DNA of 64,000 nucleotides from Nitrospirota bacterium (GTDB lineage: Bacteria; Nitrospirota; Thermodesulfovibrionia; Thermodesulfovibrionales; JdFR-88). Positions 9,478 through 17,257 of the stretch are shown here, one piece after another (the first letter of the stretch is position 1; the number at the start of each line of letters is the position of its first letter). The stretch lies in NCBI GenBank assembly GCA_021825295.1, contig JAKAHV010000004.1, positions 1-64,000 on the forward strand, written 5' to 3'. The notes under the pieces are model-generated. The model saw nothing but the letters and a program-made list of their open reading frames with translations, ran no database searches and was not told the origin of the DNA. The position numbers were made by a program, and so were the translations under genes.

Positions 9478-10470
9478 TCATTCGGGGGTCCGCAGCCCGA
9501 GCACCGTGGCCGGCAGTTCGCTTCTTCTCTTGATTTCCAGCTTCCCGAAGATGCTTCTCAGATGGTCCTTCACGGTCTGTTCACAGATGAAGAGTCTCTC
9601 GGCAATCTCACGGTTGGAAAGTCCCTGAATGACCGAAACCGCGATCTCCTTCTCACGCCTGCTAAGCCCGAAACCATCGAGCTTTGAACCGAGCCTGTGC
9701 TCGGGCGGGTAAGGCTCCAGGATTACCATCCTTGTCCCGCCGTCCTTGCGGAGCGCCGTGCGCACGCGGAACATGCGCGTACCGTTTTTGAAGAAGACGG
9801 GTGAAGAGCCGGGCGTCGGAATCGAGCCCGGCGGGACCCCTCTGGTCGCCTGCCTGGCCGCGTCGTTGATATAGAGTGTCTGGCCGTCTTCCGCCAGCAA
9901 TATGATGCCGTTTGGCTCCTTGCCATACTCGGTTTCGCTTGCCATGCGCATGTTCCGGATGGAAGTGGCCATGTGGGGCAGTATCGCGTCCAGTATATCT
10001 TTTTCCCGCTTGCCGAAATCATTCTCGCTCTTGTGGCGGTGGAACCCGCATGTGCCGACCTTGTCCCCCTGGCTTACAAGCGAGGCGGCCAGGATATGGA
10101 ATATGTCTATCGGCAGGAGGAAATCGGAGGCAAATTCACTTTTTTTGAAGACATGTTTGGGCACCAGTTCCGTGTTCTGCCCGGCCTTGTTTGCGTTGCT
10201 GTACCAGTTGCATGTGATAAAGGGGTCGAGTGAGCCGTAATGGTCCAGGTACAAGGCCATGCTTGCCTCGCAGTTGTTGTAAACCTCGTAGCCCGTGAAG
10301 TAGTATCTCCTGGTTTTGGGGTCTATGGGGGCGAAAACCGCGCTGTAGATGCGGATGAGGTCCTTTAATTCGTCGCAGACCCCCCGGAACATCGTGTTCG
10401 GGTCCGGGGCGGAATGGATGATGTCTATGATTTTTAATATCTTTTTGTAGTCTTTGGCTGACAGAGACAT
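9478..10470 (-). CDS. LuxR-type transcriptional regulator with sensory N-terminus
   Basis: 330 residues from the ATG at 10470, preceded by AGGGGTGG. An upstream TTG-type start would add 23 hydrophobic residues and is less likely. A GAF-like or autoinducer-domain-like N-terminal half (about 10-190) is followed by a weak PAS-like part and a C-terminal LuxR helix-turn-helix near 268-320, with LSRREKEI, GLSNREIAERLF and VKDHLRSIFGKL. There is no receiver domain. The ligand is unknown. It stands alone, convergent with mglA and divergent from the repeat-containing lipoprotein gene. Confidence 0.85.
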   Translation of the reverse strand: MSLSAKDYKKILKIIDIIHSAPDPNTMFRGVCDELKDLIRIYSAVFAPIDPKTRRYYFTGYEVYNNCEASMALYLDHYGSLDPFITCNWYSNANKAGQNTELVPKHVFKKSEFASDFLLPIDIFHILAASLVSQGDKVGTCGFHRHKSENDFGKREKDILDAILPHMATSIRNMRMASETEYGKEPNGIILLAEDGQTLYINDAARQATRGVPPGSIPTPGSSPVFFKNGTRMFRVRTALRKDGGTRMVILEPYPPEHRLGSKLDGFGLSRREKEIAVSVIQGLSNREIAERLFICEQTVKDHLRSIFGKLEIKRRSELPATVLGLRTPE

Positions 10471-10605
10471 ACTTAGACCACCCCTAACCGCTGCCGCCAA
10501 CCAGAACCAGACGTCAGTCAGTGTAACATACAGCACCAAAAAAATCCTACTTTCGTGGGATGCCAGGAATTCAGTAAAAATGGTTTCATAATGAAGTCGT
10601 TTTTT

Positions 10606-10621
10606 TAAACATGAGTGTTTA
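10606..10621. promoter_or_regulatory. Perfect 6-bp-arm palindrome, possible operator
   Basis: TAAACA and TGTTTA flank TGAG in the 298-bp intergenic region between the LuxR-type gene and the divergent lipoprotein gene. It could be a regulator binding site. Nothing else in this region is recognisable apart from T-rich tracts. Confidence 0.25.
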
Positions 10622-10768
10622 TTTTGGGAGTTTTTTTGAAGATGAGAGAGAAGGACCCCGCATTTTTGTCACTCCTGTCTGCTGTGTCCGCGATCAAGGG
10701 CAATTTACTGAAGGGAAATGGCCAGGCGTGTATAAACACTTTTTGATGCTAAATCATTGGAGGAGAGG

Positions 10769-12655
10769 ATGAAGAAGTTGAAAGGGATGAAGATTTTCTT
10801 TTTCGGATTGGCGATGATGCTGGCCGTGGCCGGGCTGGCCGGCTGCGGGGGAGGGGGCGGCGGCTCAAGCGTAAGCGGAGGGGGTGGCAGTTCAAGCATA
10901 AGCGGGACGGCGGCCTCCGGCAAGGCCATAGCGAACGCCACGGTGACGCTGGTGGACAGCAAGGGAAAGGTCGTCACCGGCACGACGGACGGACAGGGTG
11001 TGTTTACAATCAATACAAGCGGGCTTACGCCGCCGTTCCTGGTGGTTGTCAAATCAAATGCCGGCTCCACCAATGGCACGTACCTCTACAGCGTGAGCAA
11101 CGGCTCCAACCCTTCTGTCATCAACATCACACCCATGACGGACATGATCATCGAGGCATGGTACGAGACGCAGGGTACAGATGCGGCCAAGGCATTCGGA
11201 GCCCTCGTAAACGGCACTACAGGCGGTTCGAACACGCCGCCGACTCCGGCTGAGGTCCAAACAATAGCGGGCACGGTGAAGACGGTATTAAAGAACCTGC
11301 TCACAAACAGCGGAATCAATGTATCCGGCTTCGATCCGATAAGTGGTTCGATCTCGGCGGGCTCCGGGAGCGGGTATGACGGGGCGCTGGACAATATAAC
11401 GGGTTACAATACGTCCAGTACGGGCCTTACCATAGTGCTCAACAATGGCGGCGGCTCATCCACGACCATCATGGTCACCCCGAGTTCCGACGGCACGGCC
11501 AATGAGAGTACATACGATTCATCAACCGAGGAGTCGACCACCGGAACCCTCTCCCTGGCAAGCTACACCGCAAGCGGGACCTATACTTACAGCTCCGGCA
11601 CCCTGACGATCAATGTTGCAAGCTCCACATTCCCCTGCAACGGGCCGGAAGCCGGCAAAAGCGAATCGTGGGCCGTCTCGAAACTTTCGTCCACTTCGAT
11701 GACATGGACAGAGTCCACCGATCCCAGCAATGTCATGACGTGGACCGGCACCGGCAGCGGCGTTGCCGGGACATGGAACATGACTGATCCCTCCAACGGC
11801 GGCCAGTACTCGCTGACGGTAAATTCGAACGGGACATGGACTGTAACCGGCACCGCGACTGCCTGCGAAGGATCGTCAAGTTCATCAAGTTCATCAAGTT
11901 CGACATCATCCTCCGCGAGCGCCAGCGGGACTTACATCTATAATGCCACCACCGGCGTCCTGTCGATCGATGTTGCAAACTCCAATTTCCCGTGCGACGG
12001 GCCGGAAGTGGGCACCGAATCGTGGACAGTCTCAAACGTCACGTCCATGTCGATGAAGTGGACAAATACCAAGAGCGCCACAGATGTCCTGAGCTGGACA
12101 CGCGTAGGCATGGGCAGCGGCATGGCCGGGACATGGGCCTATACCGACACTACTACCGGAAATACCCTGACGGCCACCGTCAATTCAAACGGCACGTGGT
12201 CCGTTTTGGGCAACATTTCCTCGTCTTCCTGCGAGAGCACCGTAAGCAATCTGGCCTGCTCGACCACCAGCTCTGCCGTCATTGGCGGGTCCGGGACAGG
12301 CACTTTCACCACCACTTTCGGCTATAACGGGGTTCAGCAGGCGTGCAACCTGCCGATCACGATTGTGCAGAGCGGCACATCGGTAATTCTTACCGGCGGC
12401 TCCTGCAACGGCAACGGCGGCACGTACAGCGGCAACGGGCCTGTTACCGGCACCTGGACGGGCTGCCTGAACGGCTCGACTCTGGACCTGCTTATAACCT
12501 ACACCGGCGGGTCGTCCGCGACCATGACCTGCACCGTTTCCGGCAATTCCCTGACCGGCTGCTCCGTCACCGGCACCGTCCCCGTTCCCGTTCCCAACGG
12601 CACCAGCACGGTAAGTGGCAGCGGAGGCGTCACGATGGGCGGCGGCGGCATATAG
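10769..12655 (+). CDS. Large Ser/Thr/Gly-rich lipoprotein with a tandem internal duplication
   Basis: 628 residues from the ATG at 10769, which follows GGAGGAGAGG. A lipobox (LAGC) ends a classic signal peptide near residue 26. Next come a Gly/Ser linker, a carboxypeptidase-regulatory-like segment (GTAASGKAIANATVTLVDSKG) and a helical stretch to about 180. Two copies of a roughly 90-residue beta-rich module follow (about 275-365 and 388-480). Each has a TFPCNGPE or NFPCDGPE motif and ends in VNSNGTW, and they are separated by a poly-Ser linker. The C-terminal 150 residues form another Thr/Gly-rich beta region. It is probably an outer-membrane or surface lipoprotein of unknown function. Confidence 0.8.
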   Translation: MKKLKGMKIFFFGLAMMLAVAGLAGCGGGGGGSSVSGGGGSSSISGTAASGKAIANATVTLVDSKGKVVTGTTDGQGVFTINTSGLTPPFLVVVKSNAGSTNGTYLYSVSNGSNPSVINITPMTDMIIEAWYETQGTDAAKAFGALVNGTTGGSNTPPTPAEVQTIAGTVKTVLKNLLTNSGINVSGFDPISGSISAGSGSGYDGALDNITGYNTSSTGLTIVLNNGGGSSTTIMVTPSSDGTANESTYDSSTEESTTGTLSLASYTASGTYTYSSGTLTINVASSTFPCNGPEAGKSESWAVSKLSSTSMTWTESTDPSNVMTWTGTGSGVAGTWNMTDPSNGGQYSLTVNSNGTWTVTGTATACEGSSSSSSSSSSTSSSASASGTYIYNATTGVLSIDVANSNFPCDGPEVGTESWTVSNVTSMSMKWTNTKSATDVLSWTRVGMGSGMAGTWAYTDTTTGNTLTATVNSNGTWSVLGNISSSSCESTVSNLACSTTSSAVIGGSGTGTFTTTFGYNGVQQACNLPITIVQSGTSVILTGGSCNGNGGTYSGNGPVTGTWTGCLNGSTLDLLITYTGGSSATMTCTVSGNSLTGCSVTGTVPVPVPNGTSTVSGSGGVTMGGGGI

Positions 12656-12696
12656 CGCTGATTCAAAGGGCCCGGTTTTCGTAGAAGCGGGCATTA

Positions 12697-12746
12697 AAAA
12701 AGGGGCGGAAAGGAATTCACCTTTCCGCCCCTTTTCAGTTTTTTTA
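12697..12746. terminator. Bidirectional terminator between convergent lipoprotein genes
   Basis: AAAAGGGGCGGAAAGG and its perfect complement flank AATTCA (12697-12734), followed by a T-rich stretch to 12746. The A run on the left and the T run on the right let it serve both convergent genes. Confidence 0.9.
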
Positions 12747-12747
12747 A

Positions 12748-13176
12748 TCAGTACTCCGGCCGCTCCTCGACGCTTGTGCAGACCTCCCTTACGCGGTCCT
12801 TGACCAGACGCCCGTGGTCCCAGACGCGCTCGCGCACCTTCCTGCACCTCGTGCGCGCATTGGGATAATAGACCCGGGATTCAGGCTCGGCCCTGTAAAC
12901 ACCCTGTCCGTTATCGGTCCTGTACTCGACAGGCTGGCCCGTCTGGACGGCCTGCTCGTTGGCCCGCGCGGACACATCGGCAATCGTGGCGCCGGCCAGT
13001 GCGCCAAGGGCGCCGCCTATCACACCGCCGCGCCATGGGTTCCTGCTGTCAAGGAAGGCGCCCGCGATGCCGCCCAGCACCCCGCCCACGCCCGCGCCCC
13101 GGGCCTGGTACTCCGTGCAGCCGTAAGAAACACCGATGAGGACCAGTAACAAAAAAACGCAAGTCAGTTTCTTCAT
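12748..13176 (-). CDS. Glycine-zipper lipoprotein
   Basis: 142 residues. A signal peptide ends in a lipobox-like SYGC near residue 20. It is followed by a glycine-zipper segment (about 25-68, with GVGGVLGGIAGAF and GGVIGGALGALAGA) that could insert in or lie against the outer membrane. The C-terminal half is charged and has two Cys. Related proteins include the 17-kDa surface antigen and YMGG-like families. It converges on the larger lipoprotein and shares the terminator. Confidence 0.8.
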   Translation of the reverse strand: MKKLTCVFLLLVLIGVSYGCTEYQARGAGVGGVLGGIAGAFLDSRNPWRGGVIGGALGALAGATIADVSARANEQAVQTGQPVEYRTDNGQGVYRAEPESRVYYPNARTRCRKVRERVWDHGRLVKDRVREVCTSVEERPEY

Positions 13177-13351
13177 AGCCTCTCCTTCATTTTTTCTCCG
13201 GCCGGCCTTTTTTACATGCCGGTCCGGTTGCCTTTGCCCCGGAATTAATCCATTCTAAGGGCAAATCATGTATTAATTATGAATCAAAGAGGGCGGATCT
13301 TTAATTGACATTCGTCACATTGCGGGATTTCAATGCCCGGCTTTTTCTCAA

Positions 13352-13380
13352 TTGACACGAACAGTCCGCCGGATTATACT
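13352..13380 (+). promoter_or_regulatory. Consensus sigma70 promoter of the thiamine operon
   Basis: TTGACA at 13352-13357 and TATACT at 13375-13380 are separated by exactly 17 bases. The first transcribed base would fall near 13387, right at the 5' edge of the TPP riboswitch. The match is the best promoter in the window. Confidence 0.85.
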
Positions 13381-13388
13381 TGAAGCGA

Positions 13389-13491
13389 GTGAAACCCTGG
13401 GGGCGGTGCGGCCAGAAGGCCGGCCTGAGACTCCGCTGGAGGAGGACCCCTTGAACCTGATGCGGGTAATGCCGCCGTAGGGATAGGGAAG
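13389..13491 (+). ncRNA. TPP riboswitch (THI element)
   Basis: The conserved core elements are in order: CTGAGA at 13425-13430, ACCCC then TTGAACCTGAT at 13446-13461, and GGGTAATGCCGCCGTAGGGA at 13464-13483. A CCCT near 13395 pairs with AGGG near 13484 to close P1. It binds thiamine diphosphate. With the terminator hairpin 30 bases downstream it should stop transcription of thiSGEC when the coenzyme is abundant. Confidence 0.97.
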
Positions 13492-13522
13492 GTTTACCGG
13501 TTCGGAAAAACCGAAAAACAAT

Positions 13523-13556
13523 ACCGCGTCCCTCTTCGGGGGCGCGGTTTTATTTT
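13523..13556 (+). terminator. Riboswitch expression-platform terminator
   Basis: ACCGCGTCCC and GGGGGCGCGGT enclose a TCTTC loop and are followed by TTTTATTTT. Its position between the TPP aptamer and thiS indicates control by premature termination. Confidence 0.9.
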
Positions 13557-13582
13557 GGGGATTTCATGGTTGGGTGTGTTTT

Positions 13583-13780
13583 ATGCGGCTCAAGGTAAAC
13601 GGCGAATTGATCGAATGCAGTGCCGGGACCGTGGCGGCCCTCCTGGAGGAGCTTGGCGTAAGCGCCCCGGCCGTGGCCGTGGAGGTTAATTTAGCCATCG
13701 TGAAGAAAAAGGATTTCGGGACCTTCGCCCTGAAGGAAGATGACCAGGTGGAGATAGTGAATTTCGTGGGGGGAGGGTGA
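13583..13780 (+). CDS. thiS: Sulfur carrier protein ThiS
   Basis: 65 residues of ubiquitin-like fold, ending in the Gly-Gly tail (VGGG) that becomes a thiocarboxylate. It donates sulfur for thiazole formation by ThiG. The start at 13583 (MRLKVNGE) matches the family; an upstream in-frame ATG adds three residues. It is the first gene after the TPP riboswitch. No thiF-like adenylyltransferase is in this operon, so activation must come from elsewhere in the genome. Confidence 0.92.
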   Translation: MRLKVNGELIECSAGTVAALLEELGVSAPAVAVEVNLAIVKKKDFGTFALKEDDQVEIVNFVGGG

Positions 13781-13844
13781 ACCAGAGGCAGTAGCGGCCT
13801 TCGCTTTTTGGAGCTTATTTTCTGCCGCTGCAAGGACTCTCTCC

Positions 13845-13894
13845 GCCGCATCTGGCGAAACTCGCCTGCGGCTCAGACAGTCGCCAGATGCGGC
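13845..13894. repeat. Perfect 14-bp inverted repeat between thiS and thiG
   Basis: GCCGCATCTGGCGA (13845-13858) and its exact complement (13881-13894) flank a 22-base loop. They lie in the 218-base gap between thiS and thiG, the largest gap in the operon. It could be an RNA-processing or stabilising hairpin or an inserted REP-like repeat. No T run follows, so it is not a typical terminator. Confidence 0.7.
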
Positions 13895-13998
13895 CGCTGC
13901 GCTTTGCCGGCATCGGCAACGAAAAAAAGCTATGTCGCTCAGTCCGCTATCGTCTGGGGCTGGGAAACGCGGGCATATTGGCAAGGAGGAATGAATTG

Positions 13999-14784
13999 AT
14001 GGGCAAAGACGGGACTGATGACAGACTGGTCATAAAAGGAGTGGAGTTCAGTTCGAGGCTCTGGGTCGGCACCGGGAAATACCGCAGCAATGAGGAGATG
14101 GCCCTTGCGCTGGAGGCATCCGGCACGGACGTCGTGACCGTCTCCGTGCGCAGGGTGGACCTTAAGCGCGCCGCGGGGAGCCTTCTTAACTACATAGATT
14201 TGAAAAAAGTGAAAATCCTGCCGAACACCGCGGGCTGCTACTCGGTGGAAGACGCACTCCGGTACGCCAGGCTCGGACGCGAGGCGGGCCTCTCGGACAT
14301 GGTGAAGCTGGAGGTCATCGGCGATGAGAAGACCCTCTTCCCGGATGTGATCGGTCTTTTGAAGGCGACGGAGACGCTGGCCAAAGAGGGTTTCATTGTC
14401 TTTCCTTACACGAATGACGACCCAATCATGGCAAGGAGGCTGGTGGACGCCGGGGCGGCCTGCGTGATGCCGTTGGGCGCTCCCATCGGGTCCGGCCTCG
14501 GCATCAGGAACCCTTACAACATAAAGATAATCCTGGAAACCCTGAACATCCCTGTTGTGGTCGACGCCGGCGTGGGGACCGCATCCGATGCGGCGATAGC
14601 GATGGAGCTGGGCTGCGACGCCGTCCTTATAAACACGGGGATAGCGGGGGCGGCAGATGCCGTCGCCATGGCGGGCGCGATGAAACACGCAGTCATGGCG
14701 GGCAGGCTCTCATACCGGGCGGGCCGAATTCCAAAGAAGCTCTACGCCACGGCAAGCAGCCCGCTTGAGGGGATGCTCCTTTAA
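13999..14784 (+). CDS. thiG: Thiazole synthase ThiG
   Basis: 261 residues, the usual length. It condenses deoxyxylulose 5-phosphate, dehydroglycine or glycine imine and ThiS thiocarboxylate into thiazole phosphate. The motif GTGKY near residue 20, the SVRRVDL segment, LPNTAGC near 75, the VFPYTNDDP segment, [10 protein letters not shown] and the late [12 protein letters not shown] phosphate-binding region are all characteristic. The start at 13999 follows AGGAGG by eight bases. The frame is open further upstream, but those residues are unlike ThiG. Confidence 0.96.
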   Translation: MGKDGTDDRLVIKGVEFSSRLWVGTGKYRSNEEMALALEASGTDVVTVSVRRVDLKRAAGSLLNYIDLKKVKILPNTAGCYSVEDALRYARLGREAGLSDMVKLEVIGDEKTLFPDVIGLLKATETLAKEGFIVFPYTNDDPIMARRLVDAGAACVMPLGAPIGSGLGIRNPYNIKIILETLNIPVVVDAGVGTASDAAIAMELGCDAVLINTGIAGAADAVAMAGAMKHAVMAGRLSYRAGRIPKKLYATASSPLEGMLL

Positions 14785-14907
14785 TGAGCGGAGAATGGAT
14801 CATCCTCCCCTAACCCCCTCCCGTCTGGGAGGGGATTTAGCCGAGGGCTTTTAGTTGAAACCCTCTTCCTGCAAAGGGAGAGGGTTGGGAGAGGGTGGAA
14901 GCATTTC
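14785..14907. repeat. Short hairpin repeats between thiG and thiE
   Basis: The 123-base gap holds two palindromes: CCCTCCCGTCTGGGAGGG near 14816-14833, and a longer imperfect one from AACCCTCTTCCTGC to GGGAGAGGGTT near 14860-14887. Their pyrimidine-rich, repeat-like style resembles intergenic REP sequences rather than operon signals. Confidence 0.55.
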
Positions 14908-15564
14908 ATGAAACCGGATTTCAGGCTGTATCTTATAACGGGCGGGCCCGCTTCAGGGCTTTTGGAGGCGGTCGGCCTGGCCCTTGAAGGCGGGGTGAGG
15001 GCCGTGCAGCTCCGGGAGAAGGATTTGCCTGTGCGCGAGCTTTTGGATCTTGCCCTGCGGCTCAGGGAGCTTACCTGGCGCCACCGGGCGAGGCTTTTCA
15101 TAAACGGCAGGGTGGACGTGGCGATTGCCGCCCGCGCCGACGGCGTTCACCTTGGGGCCGCAGGCATGCCGCCGGAGGCGGCAAGAGGGGCAATGGTGCG
15201 CGCTGGAAAAGAACTTATGATCGGGGTCTCCACGCATTCGCTGAAGGAGGCGGATGCGGCCCAGAGGGCAGGGGCCGATTTCATCACCTTCGGCCCGGTT
15301 TTCGACACTCCTTCAAAGAGGCCTTACGGCCCGCCGCTCGGGCCGGCCAGGCTTGCGGAGGCCGTCATGGCCGTGAATGTCCCGGTCTTCGCGATAGGCG
15401 GGATAAAATATAGCGGTCTGAAGGAAGTGATTTCCACCGGGGTCTCCGGCGTTGCGCTTATATCCGGGATTCTCGGGGCGGATGACATTAAAAAAGAGGC
15501 GGGCCTGTTTATGCGGGAGCTTGAAGCGGGGCCGGAAAGGGCGCGAGATGAAGACAAGGATTGA
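14908..15564 (+). CDS. thiE: Thiamine-phosphate synthase ThiE
   Basis: 218 residues. It joins HMP diphosphate and thiazole phosphate to make thiamine phosphate. The TIM-barrel landmarks are YLITGG near residue 7, VQLREKDL near 34 with the diphosphate-binding Gln/Arg/Glu/Lys, FINGRVDVA near 65, DGVHLG near 80, GVSTHS near 109 and GPVFDTPSK near 132. The gene's last 17 bases overlap thiC. A GGGAGAGGGTGG tract lies upstream of the ATG. Confidence 0.95.
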   Translation: MKPDFRLYLITGGPASGLLEAVGLALEGGVRAVQLREKDLPVRELLDLALRLRELTWRHRARLFINGRVDVAIAARADGVHLGAAGMPPEAARGAMVRAGKELMIGVSTHSLKEADAAQRAGADFITFGPVFDTPSKRPYGPPLGPARLAEAVMAVNVPVFAIGGIKYSGLKEVISTGVSGVALISGILGADDIKKEAGLFMRELEAGPERARDEDKD

Positions 15565-16840
15565 GCTTGCAAGGGCTGGAACGATAACCGGGGAGGTAAA
15601 AGAGGTAGCGGCCGCCGAAGGCGTTTCCGCCCTGCAGTTGGCTGAAGATATCGCCGGAGGCCGCACGGTAATCGCGAGAAACGCAAGACGGCCGCATGAG
15701 ATTCCCCCGCTTGGCATAGGCAGGGGGCTCAAGACAAAAATCAACGCCAACATTGGCACCTCCAGGGACAGGGACAATCTTGACGAGGAGAAGGCAAAGC
15801 TGGACCTGCTGCGGAAATACGGGGCGGACGCCGTCATGGACCTCTCTACGGGGGGGAAGATAAGGGAGCTGCGCGAGCTTATTGCCGGCCATTACCCTTT
15901 CTGTTTCGGCACCGTGCCTATTTACGAGGCCGCGGTCAGGGCGGTGGAGACTCACGGCGCCATAATAAAGATGAGCGCGGACGACATGTTTTCCGCCATC
16001 GAGCAACACGCTCGGGAAGGGGTGGACTTCGTGACCGTGCATACGGGCATTACGCGGAAGGCCGTGGAGCGGCTTAAATCCGAGGGCCGGGTGTTGGATG
16101 TGGTGAGCAGGGGCGGCTCTTTCCTTCTTGAATGGATGGTGTTTAACGGGAGGGAAAACCCCCTTTACGAGGATTTTGGAAGGCTCCTGGAGATAGCGAG
16201 GCAATACGACTTGACGCTCTCCCTCGGGGACGCGATGCGCCCCGGCTGTATCGAGGACGCCACGGACAGGGCGCAGCTTGAAGAGCTTCTTGTGCTTGGC
16301 GAGCTGAGGGACGCCGCGCTTGAGGCTGGTGTGCAGGTCATAATCGAGGGGCCGGGCCACGTGCCGCTAAACCAGGTGGAGCTTAATATAAAACTGCAGA
16401 AAGAGATATGCAAGGGCGCGCCATTTTACGTGCTGGGCCCTCTTGTCACGGACACCGCCGTCGGATACGACCACATAGCGGGCGCGATAGGGGGGGCCAT
16501 CGCCGGGGCGGCGGGCGCGGACTTCCTGTGTTATCTGACCCCCTCGGAGCACATTCGCCTGCCGGACCTGGATGACGTCAGGGAAGGGCTGATAGCCTCG
16601 AAGATAGCGGCCCATGCGGCGGACCTTGCCAAGGGCATCCCCTCCGCCATGGAGAAGGACAAAAAGATGGCCCGCATGAGGAAGGCCCTGGACTGGGAGG
16701 GTATGATAGGGCTCTCCTTCGACCCGGAGAAGGTGCGGGATTACCGCGCGGCCATCCCCCCGTCGGAAAAAGAGGTCTGCAGCATGTGCGGCCCGTTCTG
16801 CGCCATCCGCACCGTGGAGAGGGCGCTCAAGGGAAAATAA
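15548..16840 (+). CDS. thiC: Phosphomethylpyrimidine synthase ThiC
   Basis: 430 residues from the ATG at 15548, which overlaps the thiE stop. It rearranges 5-aminoimidazole ribotide to HMP phosphate by radical SAM chemistry. The C-terminal cluster site is CSMCGPFC, with C-x2-C-x3-C spacing. Family segments such as VIARNARRPHE, INANIGTSRD, MDLSTGG, VTVHTGIT, EGPGHVP and YDHIAGAIGGA are present. Its place in a TPP-controlled thi operon marks it as the true ThiC, as opposed to the paralogue at 62.7-64 kb. A palindromic repeat overlaps its stop codon. Confidence 0.96.
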   Translation: MKTRIELARAGTITGEVKEVAAAEGVSALQLAEDIAGGRTVIARNARRPHEIPPLGIGRGLKTKINANIGTSRDRDNLDEEKAKLDLLRKYGADAVMDLSTGGKIRELRELIAGHYPFCFGTVPIYEAAVRAVETHGAIIKMSADDMFSAIEQHAREGVDFVTVHTGITRKAVERLKSEGRVLDVVSRGGSFLLEWMVFNGRENPLYEDFGRLLEIARQYDLTLSLGDAMRPGCIEDATDRAQLEELLVLGELRDAALEAGVQVIIEGPGHVPLNQVELNIKLQKEICKGAPFYVLGPLVTDTAVGYDHIAGAIGGAIAGAAGADFLCYLTPSEHIRLPDLDDVREGLIASKIAAHAADLAKGIPSAMEKDKKMARMRKALDWEGMIGLSFDPEKVRDYRAAIPPSEKEVCSMCGPFCAIRTVERALKGK

Positions 16841-16902
16841 ATGGATAGCGAGCGTATTCTCCTGCGTACCGCAGGACTTTCCGCGGGGAAGATCAATACC
16901 GC
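16838..16902 (+). repeat. TAAATGGATAGCG palindromic repeat, copy 2
   Basis: The repeat's first three bases are the thiC stop codon. The head is TAAATGGATAGCGAGCGTAT, followed by TCTCCTGCGTACCGCAGGA, which can form a hairpin, and it ends near GAAGATCAATACC. It may serve as the 3' end of the thiamine transcript. Confidence 0.8.
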
Positions 16903-17257
16903 CCTGCGCTGGAGGCCGCAAGGTCGCGTGAAAAAGAACCTGCCGGCGATGAACCCTTCATCACGATAAACATCGCCTGGAATATACAGGCTCTACAAGG
17001 AATTCCTGTGGGTAAATCGCTGCAAATCGGGGGCTGTTGGCTGTCCTTGAGAGAGGGATGAAGCGGACGGATACAACGTGCTGCATCCTGCTGACCGAGC
17101 GGCGCTTCGCCCTGAAGACACTCGCAACAAAATGTTGCCTGCGCCCGGAACTGCGGTCCCGAGTGAAAGGGCCAGCCAACAGGCGTAACAAGCCAGGAAT
17201 ATGACATAATCACTAATGCAAAAGCCGGGAGAACCAATATACGAGATATATAGGAAA
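16903..17257. other. Gene-free stretch after thiC
   Basis: About 355 bases between the repeat at the thiC end and the regulator stop at 17258. The open frames on both strands have no recognisable domains, no ribosome binding site and unusual Cys/Ser/Pro composition, so I call none of them. I see no promoter, terminator or repeat I can support. Confidence 0.5.

Noticed and set aside
13888..13998. Extended N-terminus for thiG
   Set aside because: The frame is open, but the extra 37 residues read through an inverted repeat, do not resemble ThiG, and the ATG at 13999 has a strong AGGAGG site.
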